The position numbers and the translations under genes are program-made. The notes beneath the pieces were generated by a model. It searched no databases and was not told the origin of the DNA. It saw only the letters and a list, made by a program, of their open reading frames with translations. Shown here piece by piece: positions 1-17,832 of a stretch of 64,000 nt of DNA. The stretch comes from Kryptolebias marmoratus (taxonomy: Eukaryota > Chordata > Actinopteri > Cyprinodontiformes > Rivulidae). Where the stretch lies: contig NC_051449.1 of the NCBI RefSeq assembly GCF_001649575.2, positions 10,583,236-10,647,235 of the forward strand, in the 5' to 3' direction. Positions within the stretch are counted from its first letter, which is position 1, and each line of letters opens with the position of its first letter.

Positions 1-2779
1 GCCTCTCACGTCAGAGAATGGCTATCATTACTGTTATGTCCTCCAAGCCCCCCGTGGCGTGACTCGCGCCGTGCTACAGCAACAGAAACGTTCTCTAAAG
101 CTAAATTTCATTGTGCCAAAGATAATATTTGATGAACAGTGCTGGCCTAAAACTGTGCAGGCCTGCGGGGCAGACTGAGTCAGGATCTGGAACCGCTTCA
201 GCCCTTTCCCTTATCCATCCCACTCCCTTATATAACCACAGGCCATAGGAGGGGTGTGGAGAGTATAGCAGCAGTTATTAACGCGGTCTGAGGCTAAACC
301 AACATCGCTCTCAGTCTACACTGACTAGCAAAGAGTTGAAGCTCCTCGGTGGACTGGTTATTCACGTCATTGCATGAATACTACAGGGATAAAGGTTCAT
401 GAAGGGTTTCTGAGCAAAGCAGTGTTTATTAAGATTATTCGCACACTGAAGGACTATTAGAGATGGTTTTATGTGTTCAAAAAATTTTTTTTCTTTAGAC
501 TGTGAACCTTTATACCCACTGTGAAGATAAATTCAGGCTTTGTGACTGAATAAACTTAAACTCTAGCTAAAAATAAACAGCATTTACTTCAGCCACAAGT
601 GGGATTTACTGCCTAATAATGAGTGAAGTTTACAAACTAACTTTCATGTGTGGACATACAGTGCAACGCTAAAGGTTTAAATCACTCCTACATTCTGTCC
701 AGTGACACAGATTTCTATATAATCGTTTAGTGTTCTTGATCTATAGTTCTCCAGGCTTTCTTTGGACTTTGGCTGCTTTTTCACCAATTTCCTTGACTTG
801 ACCATGACAGCAGATTTTGCAGTGTGGCGTACAGAAAAAGATATATCAGGTGCAAAAACATATCTACAACAGATACAAGTCTATAAGAAGTAGGGGGGGA
901 AAATGGCAAATCCCTCGGACAGGACCTAAGAGGTGTCCTGATGCTCAATAAGCCAGGTAGAAAAATCTACCAAGGTTGAGTCAGGTCCTCTGGACGGTTA
1001 GTTATTAGATGATACATTTTGTCTTTTATCCAAACTCAGCCTTATAAGCAGCACCTTTGCAAAGTGGATCAACCAGTTGGGGGTAACACCCTAAACTAGA
1101 TAGATAGGAACTTGATAGAAAGGAACGTTTGTTTGGGAGAGGGTTAAAGGAAGCCATCTTTGTGTAGAGAACCTGTACATCATTAAACAGGGGCAGAGGC
1201 CTCGTGTCCATCTGTCCCACTCCTACAACGCTGTTATCACGAGTATCGTTCAGCCCTCCGTGAATAGCAAGCGGCCATCAGGGCCCTAACGATTGGTCGT
1301 TAGGCTGATGGTCCTCTTTTGCATGTGAACAGCTAGTTTTGGGTGTCACACCCAACTATGCCTATGACCTGAGTTTTCTATATGATAAGTTTCAGCTAAC
1401 AGCCCCTTTGAGAACCACTTTGTTGGTGCTAAAATACTATTTTAGTTGTTACCTTTTGCATGTTTTACAAATTCAATTCATAAAGAGAGGAACAAATTGG
1501 GTCTTTGGGACTTGCTGCTGGTAACAAAGTGCCTAAAATGCTATTTTAAATTGGTTCTTTGCTAAATTATGTGTAGCGCTGGTTCATCTTTTGGGTTTAG
1601 GGGCCTTATGTCTTAATGAGTCACAAGTCAGAGAGAAATGGACTGACAAAAAAATAAAAACTGTTCATCAGAAAATCATCAGGACAATAGACTTAAAATG
1701 AGGGAAAAAACAGCCAAGTCCAAAAAAAATCTAAAACTAATTTAAGAAAGTCTTTGGAACAACTGATCAGGATCATTTTTTTCAAAATTACAAGAGTGTT
1801 TGGCTCTTTACACAGTACTGTAAGTCATTAGTGAACACCAACTCAATTAAACAGTGACCGAAAACTAAACTTCAGCAAAACAAAAACTGAAGCTTTTCCG
1901 TTTCCTTTAAGGAAGGAATTTGTTATTTTCTCTACAAATGTTAGTCTCACTGTGAAATGTGACACAAAGGGGAAAAAAACAGACTTATACTCAATTATTA
2001 ACAGTTTTCGAGACATTGCTGAAGTTGTTTTTTTCAAAATTTCAGCAGACAGAGCTTGTTTTCTTCTTCTCTTCTTCCCTCGATGTGAGTGTTCACAACG
2101 CCATGATGTCATTCAGGTCAGACAACCGCTGTTTAAGGAAAACTTACATCTGCAGTTAATCTGGATAATTTGCCCACCAAAATACCGTTCGGTCGCTCAG
2201 CTGCGTGTGTTTTGTAGCTGCTGTAAGTTAGATCTTATCCACAGTAACCACTTTGCTCCCATATTGTAACAATGGATTTTTAGTATTAAACGGCACACTG
2301 CAGTCAGTACCCCCACCCCCAGCCCCCCNTTGTTAGTTCAACAACATCTGATGCATATTTTGAATACCCAAGTCAGTGAATTGCATTAAAGCAATGGGTT
2401 CTATTTGTGTAGAAAATGGATAACTTATGGGATTTAATGGCCTCAGGTGTTTTCCATTCTCCAGAGTTAGGCATAATGACATAAAAATGTGCATGGATCT
2501 TCAAAAGTTGAGGCTTGGCGTTCAGTGCGGCAGCCAGCAACCTCTAGGGTAAATAACTTCATTGAAACCCCTGAAACCTGTGTTTATTTTCCTCATTGGT
2601 TAAAAAAAATTTAAAAAGGAGGTGGGGGGGGGGATAATGTCTGGATCAAATGTGATAACTGGTCTGTTGTCAGAATTATTCATCTGGATGAAACACACTG
2701 AGAGGGAAGTTTTCATTCAGAGAGTAAGGAAAAGTTTTTATCACCTGGTTTCAAAAGCAAAACGGCTGTAATGATATTC
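1..2779. other. kctd1 upstream region, no gene recognised
   Basis: AT-rich DNA with no open frame resembling a known protein. A short inverted motif (AACGATTGGTCGTTAGG) lies near 1288-1304. An N at 2329 sits in a C-tract. The stretch 900-1300 has a more complex composition, but I cannot assign it. Confidence 0.6.
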
Positions 2780-2812
2780 TGTGTGTGTGTGTGTGTGCGT
2801 ACATGTGTGTGT
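2780..2812. repeat. (GT)n microsatellite, interrupted
   Basis: A GT run broken by GCGTACAT. It lies directly before a copy of the modular 300-bp repeat. Confidence 0.9.
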
Positions 2813-2814
2813 TC

Positions 2815-3490
2815 CATTGTTAGCATTATAAAATATCAATCCGGTGTCCGTCTACAACTGAATGACAGTTAGAGTCAATCAAATTCAAGATGGACGCCAC
2901 AGCCAACTGCCTTTAAGAAATACAAAAAAATGTCTCTTGCTTAGCCAATATTACAGATTTTGAGCTAAAATCTGGTGCAGAAGTAGCTGAGTGTGATCTG
3001 CAGCACATACGCTGAGCGCTACACATGATGCAGAGTTTTTGCCCAAAACTTTGGCAATAATTGTTGGAGTCAACCCTGTCTGTTTGCAAAAATATCTCAT
3101 GAACCAGAGGGCAGATTTTAATTAAACTCTCAGAAAGTAATCATTTGATGCACTTCTACAGCTGATTAATATTTAGAGTCAACACAAATCAAGATAGCTG
3201 CCATAGTTAAACAACCTTTTCCATTTTCCAAAAATGGGCCATGACTCAGGTAATTTGACAGATGTTGACCTAAAATGTAAAGTGGTGGAAGCTAAGCATC
3301 ACTCTGAGCTCTAAAACTTCTCAAAAGATCTCACATTATCGCACGAGATGATCACGTCACATCATTTACGAGGTTTGACCAAGATGGCTACACCTCTGTC
3401 CTTTCTGATCGTTCGATGATCTGAGTCTAACACTCTGGCATGAAAGGCAGAGGGTGATATCCATTACTTTAGAGAATACTAGTCCTTTAA
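2815..3490 (+). repeat. modular dispersed repeat, copy A
   Basis: Forward orientation. Contains AAACTCTCAGAAAGTAATCA, GAGTCAACACAAATCAAGAT and the end module GGCATGAAAGGCAGAGGG. The GAGTCAA...CAAGATGG module occurs near 2872 and again near 3175, so the copy holds two units about 305 bases apart. I cannot name the family; it has no coding sequence. Confidence 0.75.
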
Positions 3491-3565
3491 TTTAATGCAT
3501 TTAATTTAATGATTTATTTTCATAATGTGGCCTTCTTTCGCCTGGTTGAACTCGAAAGCAAACAC

Positions 3566-3567
<2 letters not shown>

Positions 3568-3616
<49 letters not shown>

Positions 3617-3619
3617 TAT
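3568..3619. repeat. (AT)n microsatellite
   Basis: About 25 AT units with one C interruption at 3611. Confidence 0.97.
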
Positions 3620-4256
3620 CCGTGTTTTGTTTTTTATAAGATGTCAGAATTAAATAGCTGCTGTTAAACAGAAGAGAGAAAAAAAAAAAACAGAAAGAAA
3701 ACCAAAGTTGATTTTTTTTAAACAGTAGGGGGCGTAAGAGGTATTCCAGCTCACTGTATTAAACACGAGAGCAACTGTGCAAAACTGACCACTCCGTGTC
3801 CAGATGTGCACAGCGCAGAGCTCATAAGTCAAACTGAATAATTATGCATGTTGACTTTAAACATGTGATTCCTTTACAGCGCCCCCTCCCTCACCCCCCT
3901 CCGCCCCCAAGTGATTCTAAAAGCCTCAGAAGTGCCTCAATCTTGCCGAAATCATGCATGGTTGAACATTTGAAATGAGTTCGCATATCACCCCCAGGCA
4001 CCGATTCAGTCTTGATTGAGGCAAGGCAAAAAGCTGCAAGTACTTATTTATACAACTACGTCATTTGGAGGTTGTCTAAAAAGAAATGGTGAGTGAGGGC
4101 TGGGGAAGGAGAGGGGAGGGGGGGTTGGGAATAAGATTGCAAAAGAGAGAAGGAATGAGAATTTCGCCAAACACACTCCGAGTCATTTTGATCAATCCTG
4201 GACTAATCAACAAGTTGTCTGGTGATGCAGAGTGGGCGACAAAAGAGGCAGAGTAG

Positions 4257-4259
<3 letters not shown>

Positions 4260-4290
<31 letters not shown>
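4260..4290. repeat. (GT)n microsatellite
   Basis: An uninterrupted run of about 15 TG units followed by a G-rich tract. Confidence 0.97.
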
Positions 4291-4291
<1 letters not shown>

Positions 4292-4889
4292 GGTGGGGCG
4301 GGGGGTGGGGTGTATGAAAGTCCTCCACCAACAATCTATATAATTATCGTCATCTCCTGCCTTTCCTCTCTGGCAAAGAAACAGTCCAACCATTTGTAGA
4401 AATCGCCCTGGGGAGCGTTACATCAAAACTAATCATAACGATTAAAATCAGCTTCTCTGCAAGAAGGAGGCAAGTTAGATGCAGGGGGGGCGTTAATGTA
4501 GAAAAAGAAAATATGTATTTGATTTGATGAAAAACAATATCTATAAATATAACCTTTAACAAAGACTAAGGCACTGCGGCTGTGATCTCCTGTTTTCGCT
4601 CGCAGTTTTTATGCCGCATATTGGTTCAGACTGGGGCAGAGACATGAGCTAATTGTATCCTGATCTTTGCCTTGAGGGCTTTCGGAGCCCTGGAGCAAGT
4701 ATTCTCTGTATTTTGTTCTGTCTACCTAAGCCAAGCTATTGCATTTCTCACTGGTGTGGGAAGAGAGGCAGATCGTGGGCCAAATCAGAGAAGGGGGGCA
4801 AAAAAAACAAAAAAAAAAAAAAAAAGAAAAAGAAAGAAGGGGTGCAGAAAAGAAAATACTTTATGAGGCTCTGTGTTTCAGGTAAGCTG

Positions 4890-5500
4890 AGATTTATGTT
4901 GTTTGCTGCTTATTTCCGAGGCTGGACGGACTCTGGGACGCTGAGGCGCAGCAGCTTTTACGCATGTGCCAAGCGATTCCGAGCGGTACAGTTCTTAAAG
5001 AATATTTAACCACTTCCTGGCTTTTGTTACCGAACACGGCGACGATCCGAGGAGGCTTCGGTGCCTCGGATCTACACCCCAGCGGCGGATTACGGCGATC
5101 CCGTCGAGCAAATATTTCGCTTTTTTATTTTTTATTTATTTATTTTTCCATCCTCCGCTCCTGAATTCGCTCCGCGGCGCGTTTTTCGGCTCCCAAAAAA
5201 AAAAAAAAAAAAAAAAACACCCCAGTCTCCGCGTTACAAGTTGCTCCCAACTTAGTTAAACGCGCGGGTTTTATTTCCCTTCTTCTGTTTTTGCTCGGTT
5301 AGAACAATGTTTGAACTCCCGTTTAGTCGCGAAACATTTCCATTTACTAACTCTGCCCCAGATCCTCTAATGAAAGACGCCATTGTGGAGTAATTTCGCC
5401 GCGGGCGTCCCCCCCCCCCCCTTCTTCTGTATGACAGGATACGAACGTCAATGCAGAATTTGTGAATCACCCTTTAATAAAAGCCGTGGCTGTGTTAACA
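4890..5500 (+). promoter_or_regulatory. CpG-rich patch, possible alternative kctd1 promoter
   Basis: CpG dinucleotides cluster here (GGCTGGACGGACTC, GAACACGGCGACGATCCGAG and the stretch near 5090-5190), whereas neighbouring DNA is CpG-poor. A good donor-like CAG|GTAAGC lies just upstream at about 4880. It sits 4 kb before kctd1 exon 1 on the same strand, so it could start an alternative first exon or a non-coding RNA. No coding sequence is recognisable. This rests on composition only. Confidence 0.35.
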
Positions 5501-7396
5501 GAAACATATTTATATAGAAGAGGACGACAGAAATAGAGGCGACTTCTGCTCTCCTCTCTCTCTCTTTCTCTCTGTTTGGCTTTTGGGCTGCGCTGTGCGT
5601 AATCAGCACCAAGATCCAAGGTCCGAATGGGCCAATGTGGGCTTAAAAAGTAGAACTAAATAAGGTAGACTTAACTGTAGCGCTGGAAGGGCATTTGTTT
5701 TTACGAAGTGATGAAGGGAATACTTGTTTTGCGCCTTACAGCTAAAAAAAAGGTGCGTTTTATTAACATTTGCAAGCAAGAGCAACACTAAGAATGATGC
5801 TTTAAACATAATAGTTGAAGTTTTGGTCACCTTTCATGTGAGCCAACAGTGATGTCTATCAGTTCCAGAGGCTAAGTGGAAGAAAAAAAAATAGTTTGAG
5901 ACGTGGAGGCTTGTCAGGACTGATCACCTGATGGCGCTGTTATAAAACCATCCCATACTGGTGTGTGGGGGCTGCAGCTTCTGTTTCCCAGTCAGATTCT
6001 ACCAAACAAGCACACCTCTCTGCTGACAGAGGACAAACAAACACATTCGCCCGTACACACTCACACATATGTATACTATACATACACAGGCATGAAGCGC
6101 CTGCGGCGACACGTTGTTATTATATCCCATGTTGTCCCTGTGCCACTCCCGCGCCCTGGGACACTCCGGTCTGTGAACATGTACCTCTGTCTCCAACAGC
6201 CTGCAGCGGCGCAGCTCTGCTCGCACTTCCTTATCTGTGATGTCATGCTGATGCACAGCTGTGAAAGCTCCACGAAGAACTATCCTGAAATAGGCACCGC
6301 CGAGAACAAAACCCACAGACTGTTCGTGCCCTTCTGTTTGACAGGTTGTCACCTCACTGCATCGGCGTGTTTTTACACCTGAAACTTTGCCTCGGCTGAG
6401 TTGAAATAGCTTCTGAGTTTGGTTTATGTTTTGTTTTGTTTTGTTTTTTTAAAGTGGTTCTTTTGCTTTGTAGTTCACTTCCAGTCCGTTTACAAAACCC
6501 AAAGTGATCAGCCTTTAACGTCTCCTCAGGCCACGCCGTTTTACAAGACTTTGCTACCTGTTATCCTGTTGCCTTTACAGCAGACGTCAACCAAAGTTGA
6601 GCCAAAGTGTGCGGCTGCCTGCGTGCGGACGTTTGAAGCAAATAGCCACTGGCAAACAGAGCAGAGACAGCCTATCCAGATTATGTAAATACTGGTCTGC
6701 TTGCCTCAAACTGAATGTTAATGCTCTGTTCTGAAATGCTAATTGCGTGTTGTGAACCGCGTTGTGGGACATATACACCTGGAAAAGTTAGTTTGTTGCT
6801 TCCGATGACTCCAATAGGCCATGATCACGATTGCAAGAGCAGGAAGTTGGAGGGGAAAAGGTGACAGGGCCTTGTACTTTTCCTTGTGAAGTGCTTTAGT
6901 GATTGTTCACTGAAGTTTAAAGGAAGATTCTTTATGGGTTCTGCTTGGTAGCTCTGATGAGCCAAGTCTGTTTTAGATGTGTTTATGTGTTCTGTGCTGC
7001 TTTTCTAAATGACAGCAGGTAAGAAAGATGGCTGATAAATGAGCCCAATCGATGCAAAGAGAGATTCTTTTATGAACTTACGACCTTTCGAGCTGTTCTT
7101 GGACTAAAGGTCGAGAACGCAACACGGACATGCGTCCAAGAAAACCTCCACGACACGTTTTTACACCGACTCAGGGTGATTCTGTGATATAAGAGCCCAT
7201 TCCCTCAGCCCCCACCTGCCACCCACCCGGCCGCCACTTCTTTTTCACTCCCTCTTCTTTTTCCCCTGCAATTTTCCATAATGCCTCACAGATTTTACAC
7301 TCAATCCACCTTTGCGATGACAAGGCTTTGAGGAAATCCAATTCCACCGAGCTGTTTTCAGAACTTACTCTCCACGGGCACACACGCTCACTTTCG

Positions 7397-7398
<2 letters not shown>

Positions 7399-7429
<31 letters not shown>

Positions 7430-7430
7430 C
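7399..7430. repeat. (CA)n microsatellite
   Basis: About 13 CA units with one T interruption. Confidence 0.95.
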
Positions 7431-7711
7431 GCCATCTCCACAAATTAGTCAGGGAACAAATTACCTGCATTCTGAGTGTGATCCCACGCACTTTGCAGGC
7501 TGCCTTACACAGGTCCCCTTTTGAAGAGCAGCCATGTGATTTCTCTCTCTTTGTGCCCTGCAGGCCCCTTTGCCTTCTGCGAGGGATTCTGGAGTTGAAT
7601 TTTAAAAACTATGTATGGCTGCTGCCTGCGCTTATCAGCGCGTGCACAAGTGGCATGCAAATCAAACGAGGATCACACACCCGCATTGGAGGCCTGCACT
7701 CAAAGGCAAGC

Positions 7712-7726
7712 TTAATTGCTAATTGG
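7712..7726. promoter_or_regulatory. paired TAAT homeodomain-type cores
   Basis: TTAATTGCTAATTGG holds two TAATTG cores eight bases apart, the arrangement bound by many homeodomain dimers. It lies 1.7 kb before kctd1 exon 1 in a non-repetitive block. Such short sites also arise by chance. Confidence 0.25.
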
Positions 7727-8974
7727 GTATCTAGGTGTGAAACCCACACTGCCAATGAGAGGGAGGAATGTGGATGTTTTAAGGCCAGTGGTTGAACTAA
7801 TTAATTTTAATCTGAATATTATTAAAAATTGCGGATTCCCTGCATTTTTCTGTGGAATAAAAAAAACAGCCCAGGAGAGTGCTGTGGAAGTAGTTTTAGC
7901 TGCAGTTGGATGTGTTGTGGTTTGGTTTTGTACCCTGTGATATCATTAGGGAGGTGCAGTGCTGATGTAGTGATTGGAGGGGCTTGTTTTTGTTCTGCAG
8001 CTTTGACCCTTAAAGGTACTTAGTGCAAAGTCTTGAAGACCGGACGGGGAAAATAAAAGTTCATAAAGTGATAAACGTAATCTGCACATTTGTTTTTCTT
8101 ATATTGATAGTTAATGTGTCTTTAATTTAAGGCTTTGTTAGCAAAATGTTTGACCGGATCAGAAATATCATGGGCCTTTGTTTACCTACAGAAACAGCCA
8201 AAATGACTGACAATATGAATGACTTGCCAGTTTAGCAGAAGTTTTGTAAAAGCTGTGTGGTTTATGCTCAGTTGTTATTGCTCTTACTGATCTCCAGTAT
8301 TTATTCTTCATAGATGTCTTACTCAATCTTTCTCTTCTCTTTTGCATTTATGGAAAGGTTCCCTTTAATATCTCCACCTAAACATGTTCAAGATTCCACC
8401 ATATTTGTTTACAGACTAGCTGAGCAAGTCACTTTCAGCAGATTCAGAGTGCTTTGTTTACATCGAGTGCAGACCCGCATTTATGAATCGCTTTCAGTGT
8501 GCTATCTGGAAAACTGCAGGGGTGAACTCTTTCAAACTGCACCGTTTGATATTTGATTTCATACTTTGCGATGCGTGCCTCTAAATATTGTTATAACCAA
8601 TAAAAAAAAGACCAAGCAGCTGCAAGTCTTTTCAATCTGGATGGTTGTTTCAGATGGGTGTGGAACAAATCTGTTGTTTTCAGTCAAACATGTTGCAATT
8701 AAAGCACTTGGACAAATGGAATGAGAATTACTGACTGGTTTTCTCTGACTGAAAGAACGTGGGGGGTGTGATTGGCATCTGTTTGGGGGCTGGTGGGCAT
8801 TTTTGTCCGAGGTTGGGGTTTTGTTGGCCACAGAACTGGGTTTGCCACCGTTCTGAGTGGTGGATTTTAAAGGAGTGATGTCCTAAAAAGAGGCTCTGAC
8901 CTGCTAAACCGAACAGCTGCTGAACAATGAGGGGGTGGAGGAGGAGGTGACCGCTGCTCGTCGACAGGAGGAGG

Positions 8975-8976
<2 letters not shown>

Positions 8977-9007
<31 letters not shown>
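8977..9007. repeat. (GT)n microsatellite near the kctd1 promoter
   Basis: About 15 GT units, ending 384 bases before the kctd1 start codon; alternating purine-pyrimidine DNA next to the CpG-rich promoter. Confidence 0.96.
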
Positions 9008-9008
<1 letters not shown>

Positions 9009-9391
9009 AGGGGGGGTGCGAAAGGCCATGCAGCTGCCGAGGGGGTCCAGATGTGAGCGTCGGACCCCGACCGGATCACATGTAGGAGTCGGGCAGGATT
9101 TGGTTTATTCTGAAAATGCGACGCACATACCTGCCACGGAAGCAACGACAGCCCAGAAGAGCCGCAGGCGCTACGATGCTAATGTTGTCGGGGGCTTTGA
9201 CTTCTCCCAGCCACTGCGAAGCTGCCGCTCCGTGTGACAGCAGCCACGCCGCCGCCGCTCCTCTCCTCCTCCTGCCGGCTCTCTCATTTGTATCCCCCCG
9301 TTACGTTTAGCAGAAAGTCTCCTTCAGGAGAGAGAAAGAGAAAAAAGAAAAGAAAAGAAAGAAAGAAAGCTCGACCTATCTGTGAACCTTA
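8977..9391 (+). promoter_or_regulatory. kctd1: kctd1 exon-1 promoter and 5' UTR region
   Basis: The DNA before the kctd1 start turns CpG-rich at about 9030-9300, unlike the AT-rich flanks, and has no obvious TATA box, as expected for a CpG-type vertebrate promoter. A (GT)n run opens the region, and a purine-rich (GAAA)n run lies just before the start codon. The transcription start is not visible from sequence alone. Confidence 0.55.
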
Positions 9392-15512
<6,121 letters not shown>

Positions 15513-15650
15513 AAACCTCCAGAGCAGTAGGAGGCGCTAGACTTTTCTGTAGCAGCCAAAGGCTCGAAGCTGCAGAACCCTGTGGACTCTGGTTTTTCTT
15601 CATTTCCTTGTTGATGTTTCTCTTTTCTTAAACTCCAGAACCGCCTAGAG

Positions 15651-15656
15651 AATAAA
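15651..15656 (+). terminator. kctd1: proximal polyadenylation signal of kctd1
   Basis: AATAAA 139 bases after the TAG. A T-rich tract follows within 30 bases, as expected of a downstream element. Confidence 0.5.
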
Positions 15657-16503
15657 AATGAAGTGCAGCAGGAGATTTTTTTTCTTTTTTTTTTCTTTCT
15701 TTTTTGCCATAAGAAGATACAAGACATTTGATAAGTTTGAGATTGCAAAGACATTTGTGATTGTCTCGTCCCCATAAACCAATTTAAAAAAAAATATTTA
15801 TATATGCTGGATCCCCAAACAAAGTTTGTTTTAAAACTTGGAGCCTACATTAGGTTAAAAATGATTTCTAACTCACCAGTATAAATTAAGTCTTTTATTG
15901 CTGATTTAGTGTGTTGCATAGTTTGTCATCAGTGATTTTGTTGTCTCACTAGCGCATTTGGCTTTTCCTTCCTTTTGAAAAGAAAAAAAAATTGTGTTGC
16001 TTCAGAATGTTTCAGATATATAAACTTAAGTTCAACAGAAGCATTTTTTTACACTCAGTATGATGTTTATTATTATGAAATTGATGAAGTGGATTTATGT
16101 TGACTGAGGTCATTTCAACAGTTCATGTCATAAAATGAAAATGACTTTAGAGTCATCAAAATTACATTATAGAACATGTAAAATATTATGTTGCACCATT
16201 TGCCTCATTAAGTTACACACCTGGGACTTATTTCATTGGACCCTGACTTCCCTGACCTGTAAATTTTTCATTGTACTGTACATGTCTTTGTGTTTTTTAC
16301 ATTGAATCTTTTTAAAGCAAACGTCTTGCTTCAAACATGACTGAACAGATTAAAAGCTTATTGTACTTATCCAAACCGAGATGACTTGTATTTGTAGCAC
16401 ATGTTGATATGAAGTTGGATATAAAGTATTTCTAAGATTATTGAAATGCCTACGCTCCTTAGGTTTAAGAGGAATGTAGCAAAAAAAAAAAAAAGAAAAG
16501 TGA

Positions 16504-16509
16504 AATAAA
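16504..16509 (+). terminator. kctd1: distal polyadenylation signal of kctd1
   Basis: AATAAA followed by the GT-rich stretch TGTAATGTTGTGTGATTG about 15 bases on, a good hexamer plus downstream-element arrangement. Confidence 0.6.
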
Positions 16510-16530
16510 TCTCAGCTAAAGTTGTAATGT

Positions 16531-17483
16531 TGTGTGATTGCTGTTTTTAGAGTGTGGCAGTCGAGGCAAGGTGGATAGTAAGTATATTCTTAAATTTGAT
16601 TTTACCTCGCTAAATGTTTAAAGTGGCAGTTTTTTTTCTTTTTTTTACATGATGTAGTGTTTTTGCTTTTTTTAACTAGATAGGTAAAGCAAACTTCACA
16701 GCCATATTGTACCTTGGAGGATTTCTTCTGGTGCACCAACACAGGCCAGTCTTTACTTAGTTATATTGAACAGAGTCGACTTCTCCACGCAAACCCTGTC
16801 AGTTGTGCTTCCACAGATTCCTGCAGGGCCAAAATCCAAAGTGAAATCCCACATGGAGGCCTGTCGTCTTGTCTTCGTCCCTTTTGGCAGAATCTCCGCT
16901 TTCTTTGACTATCTGCGGTTTATGCTGTATGTCTTCCTTTCAGGCCTCTTTGCCCCAGATTTTAGCTGACTGCTAAGAGCCAGAGGTGCAGCTGTGTGCG
17001 GTACTCAGCAATTCTTTATAATCAATAACAAAATGATTATTATTAGCACAGGTAAAAGCGACATGTTTAGCGCTGTAGGATCGTCTATTTTGTTTTTGTA
17101 TTTTAGCAAAAAAAGGAATCAATGACAACAATTTAAAAAAATCATTAAGTAAGAAACAAAATCTGCTTAATTGATTCTCATATTGATTGTTATTGTCTTT
17201 GAAATGAAACGTTGTACGCAAAATTTGTGAATGGCCTCCAAGTACCACATGCTTTTGTTTACCTACGAAAACAGTTGAAAAGAATAAAAACAACGTCAGC
17301 GATGGCAACGTCCATGGAGGAGCCGTGTGAGATTGTTGGACAAATTGGATATGTTGGTACATATTTTCGCCTAGATTTGTTCAGTAAAGTATGCAGATAT
17401 AAAGTAGGTTAGGTTAAAATGGTAAACTCAGAGGAAGTGTTTTGCTGTGAATTGACAATTTATCCACCATCACACCAGTCAGC
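16531..17483. other. intergenic DNA after kctd1
   Basis: AT-rich sequence with no recognised gene. TTTGTTTACCTAC near 17256 is also found near 8178, hinting at an old dispersed repeat that I cannot delimit. Confidence 0.5.
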
Positions 17484-17832
17484 GTGCTGGCAGTACATCT
17501 ATCCATCCATCCATCCATCCATTTTCTTTACCCATCTCCTTTGTGGGTCACAGGGTCATTGTTCAAGAGGCGGGGTACACCCTGGTCAGGTCACAAGCCA
17601 CAGGGCCACATAGAGACAAACAACCATTCACACTCTCACTCACACCTAGGGACAATTTAGAGTTCCCAATTAACCTAACATGCATGTTTTTTGGAGAAAA
17701 CCGGAATACCCTGAGTAAACCCATACATGCATGGGGTGAACATCCAACCTCCACCCAGAAAAGCCCAGGCCGGGAGGCAGTCCTGTGACCTTCTCACTGG
17801 GAGGCAACAGTTCTTTCATCATGTGCTGGCAG
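17484..17832 (-). mobile_element. teleost (TCCA)n-tailed retroposon with flanking 10-bp direct repeats
   Basis: Begins with (ATCC)n, then ATTTTCTTTACCC, a GGCGGGGTACACCCTGG block, GGGCCACATAGAGACAAACA, ATTAACCTAACATGCATG and GGAGAAAACCGGAATACCC, in the order of a very common teleost non-LTR/SINE-type repeat. The simple-sequence tail puts its 3' end at the low coordinate, so it is on the minus strand. GTGCTGGCAG occurs exactly at 17484-17493 and 17823-17832, compatible with a target-site duplication, though the right copy might be part of the element's own end. No intact reading frame. Confidence 0.8.

Larger units (their letters stand above)
3491..4559. other. low-complexity upstream DNA
   Basis: Holds the (TA)n and (GT)n runs listed separately, C-rich CCCCTCCC tracts near 3880-3910 and G-rich tracts near 4110-4130. 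No gene recognised. Confidence 0.6.
5501..8940. other. region upstream of kctd1, no gene recognised
   Basis: No credible coding sequence. Open frames here are short, differ between strands and show no family resemblance. It contains a (CA)n run at 7399-7430. The block 7620-7790 is unusually complex and carries paired homeodomain-type cores, listed separately. Confidence 0.6.
15513..16530 (+). other. kctd1: kctd1 3' UTR
   Basis: AT-rich sequence after the stop codon with two AATAAA signals, at 15651-15656 and 16504-16509. These predict UTRs of about 160 bases or about 1 kb. The end is inferred from the distal signal. Confidence 0.6.

Noticed and set aside
4653..5009. Plus-strand frame of 118 codons near the CpG-rich patch
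   Set aside because: Half of it is a lysine run from poly(A); no homology and no good start context.
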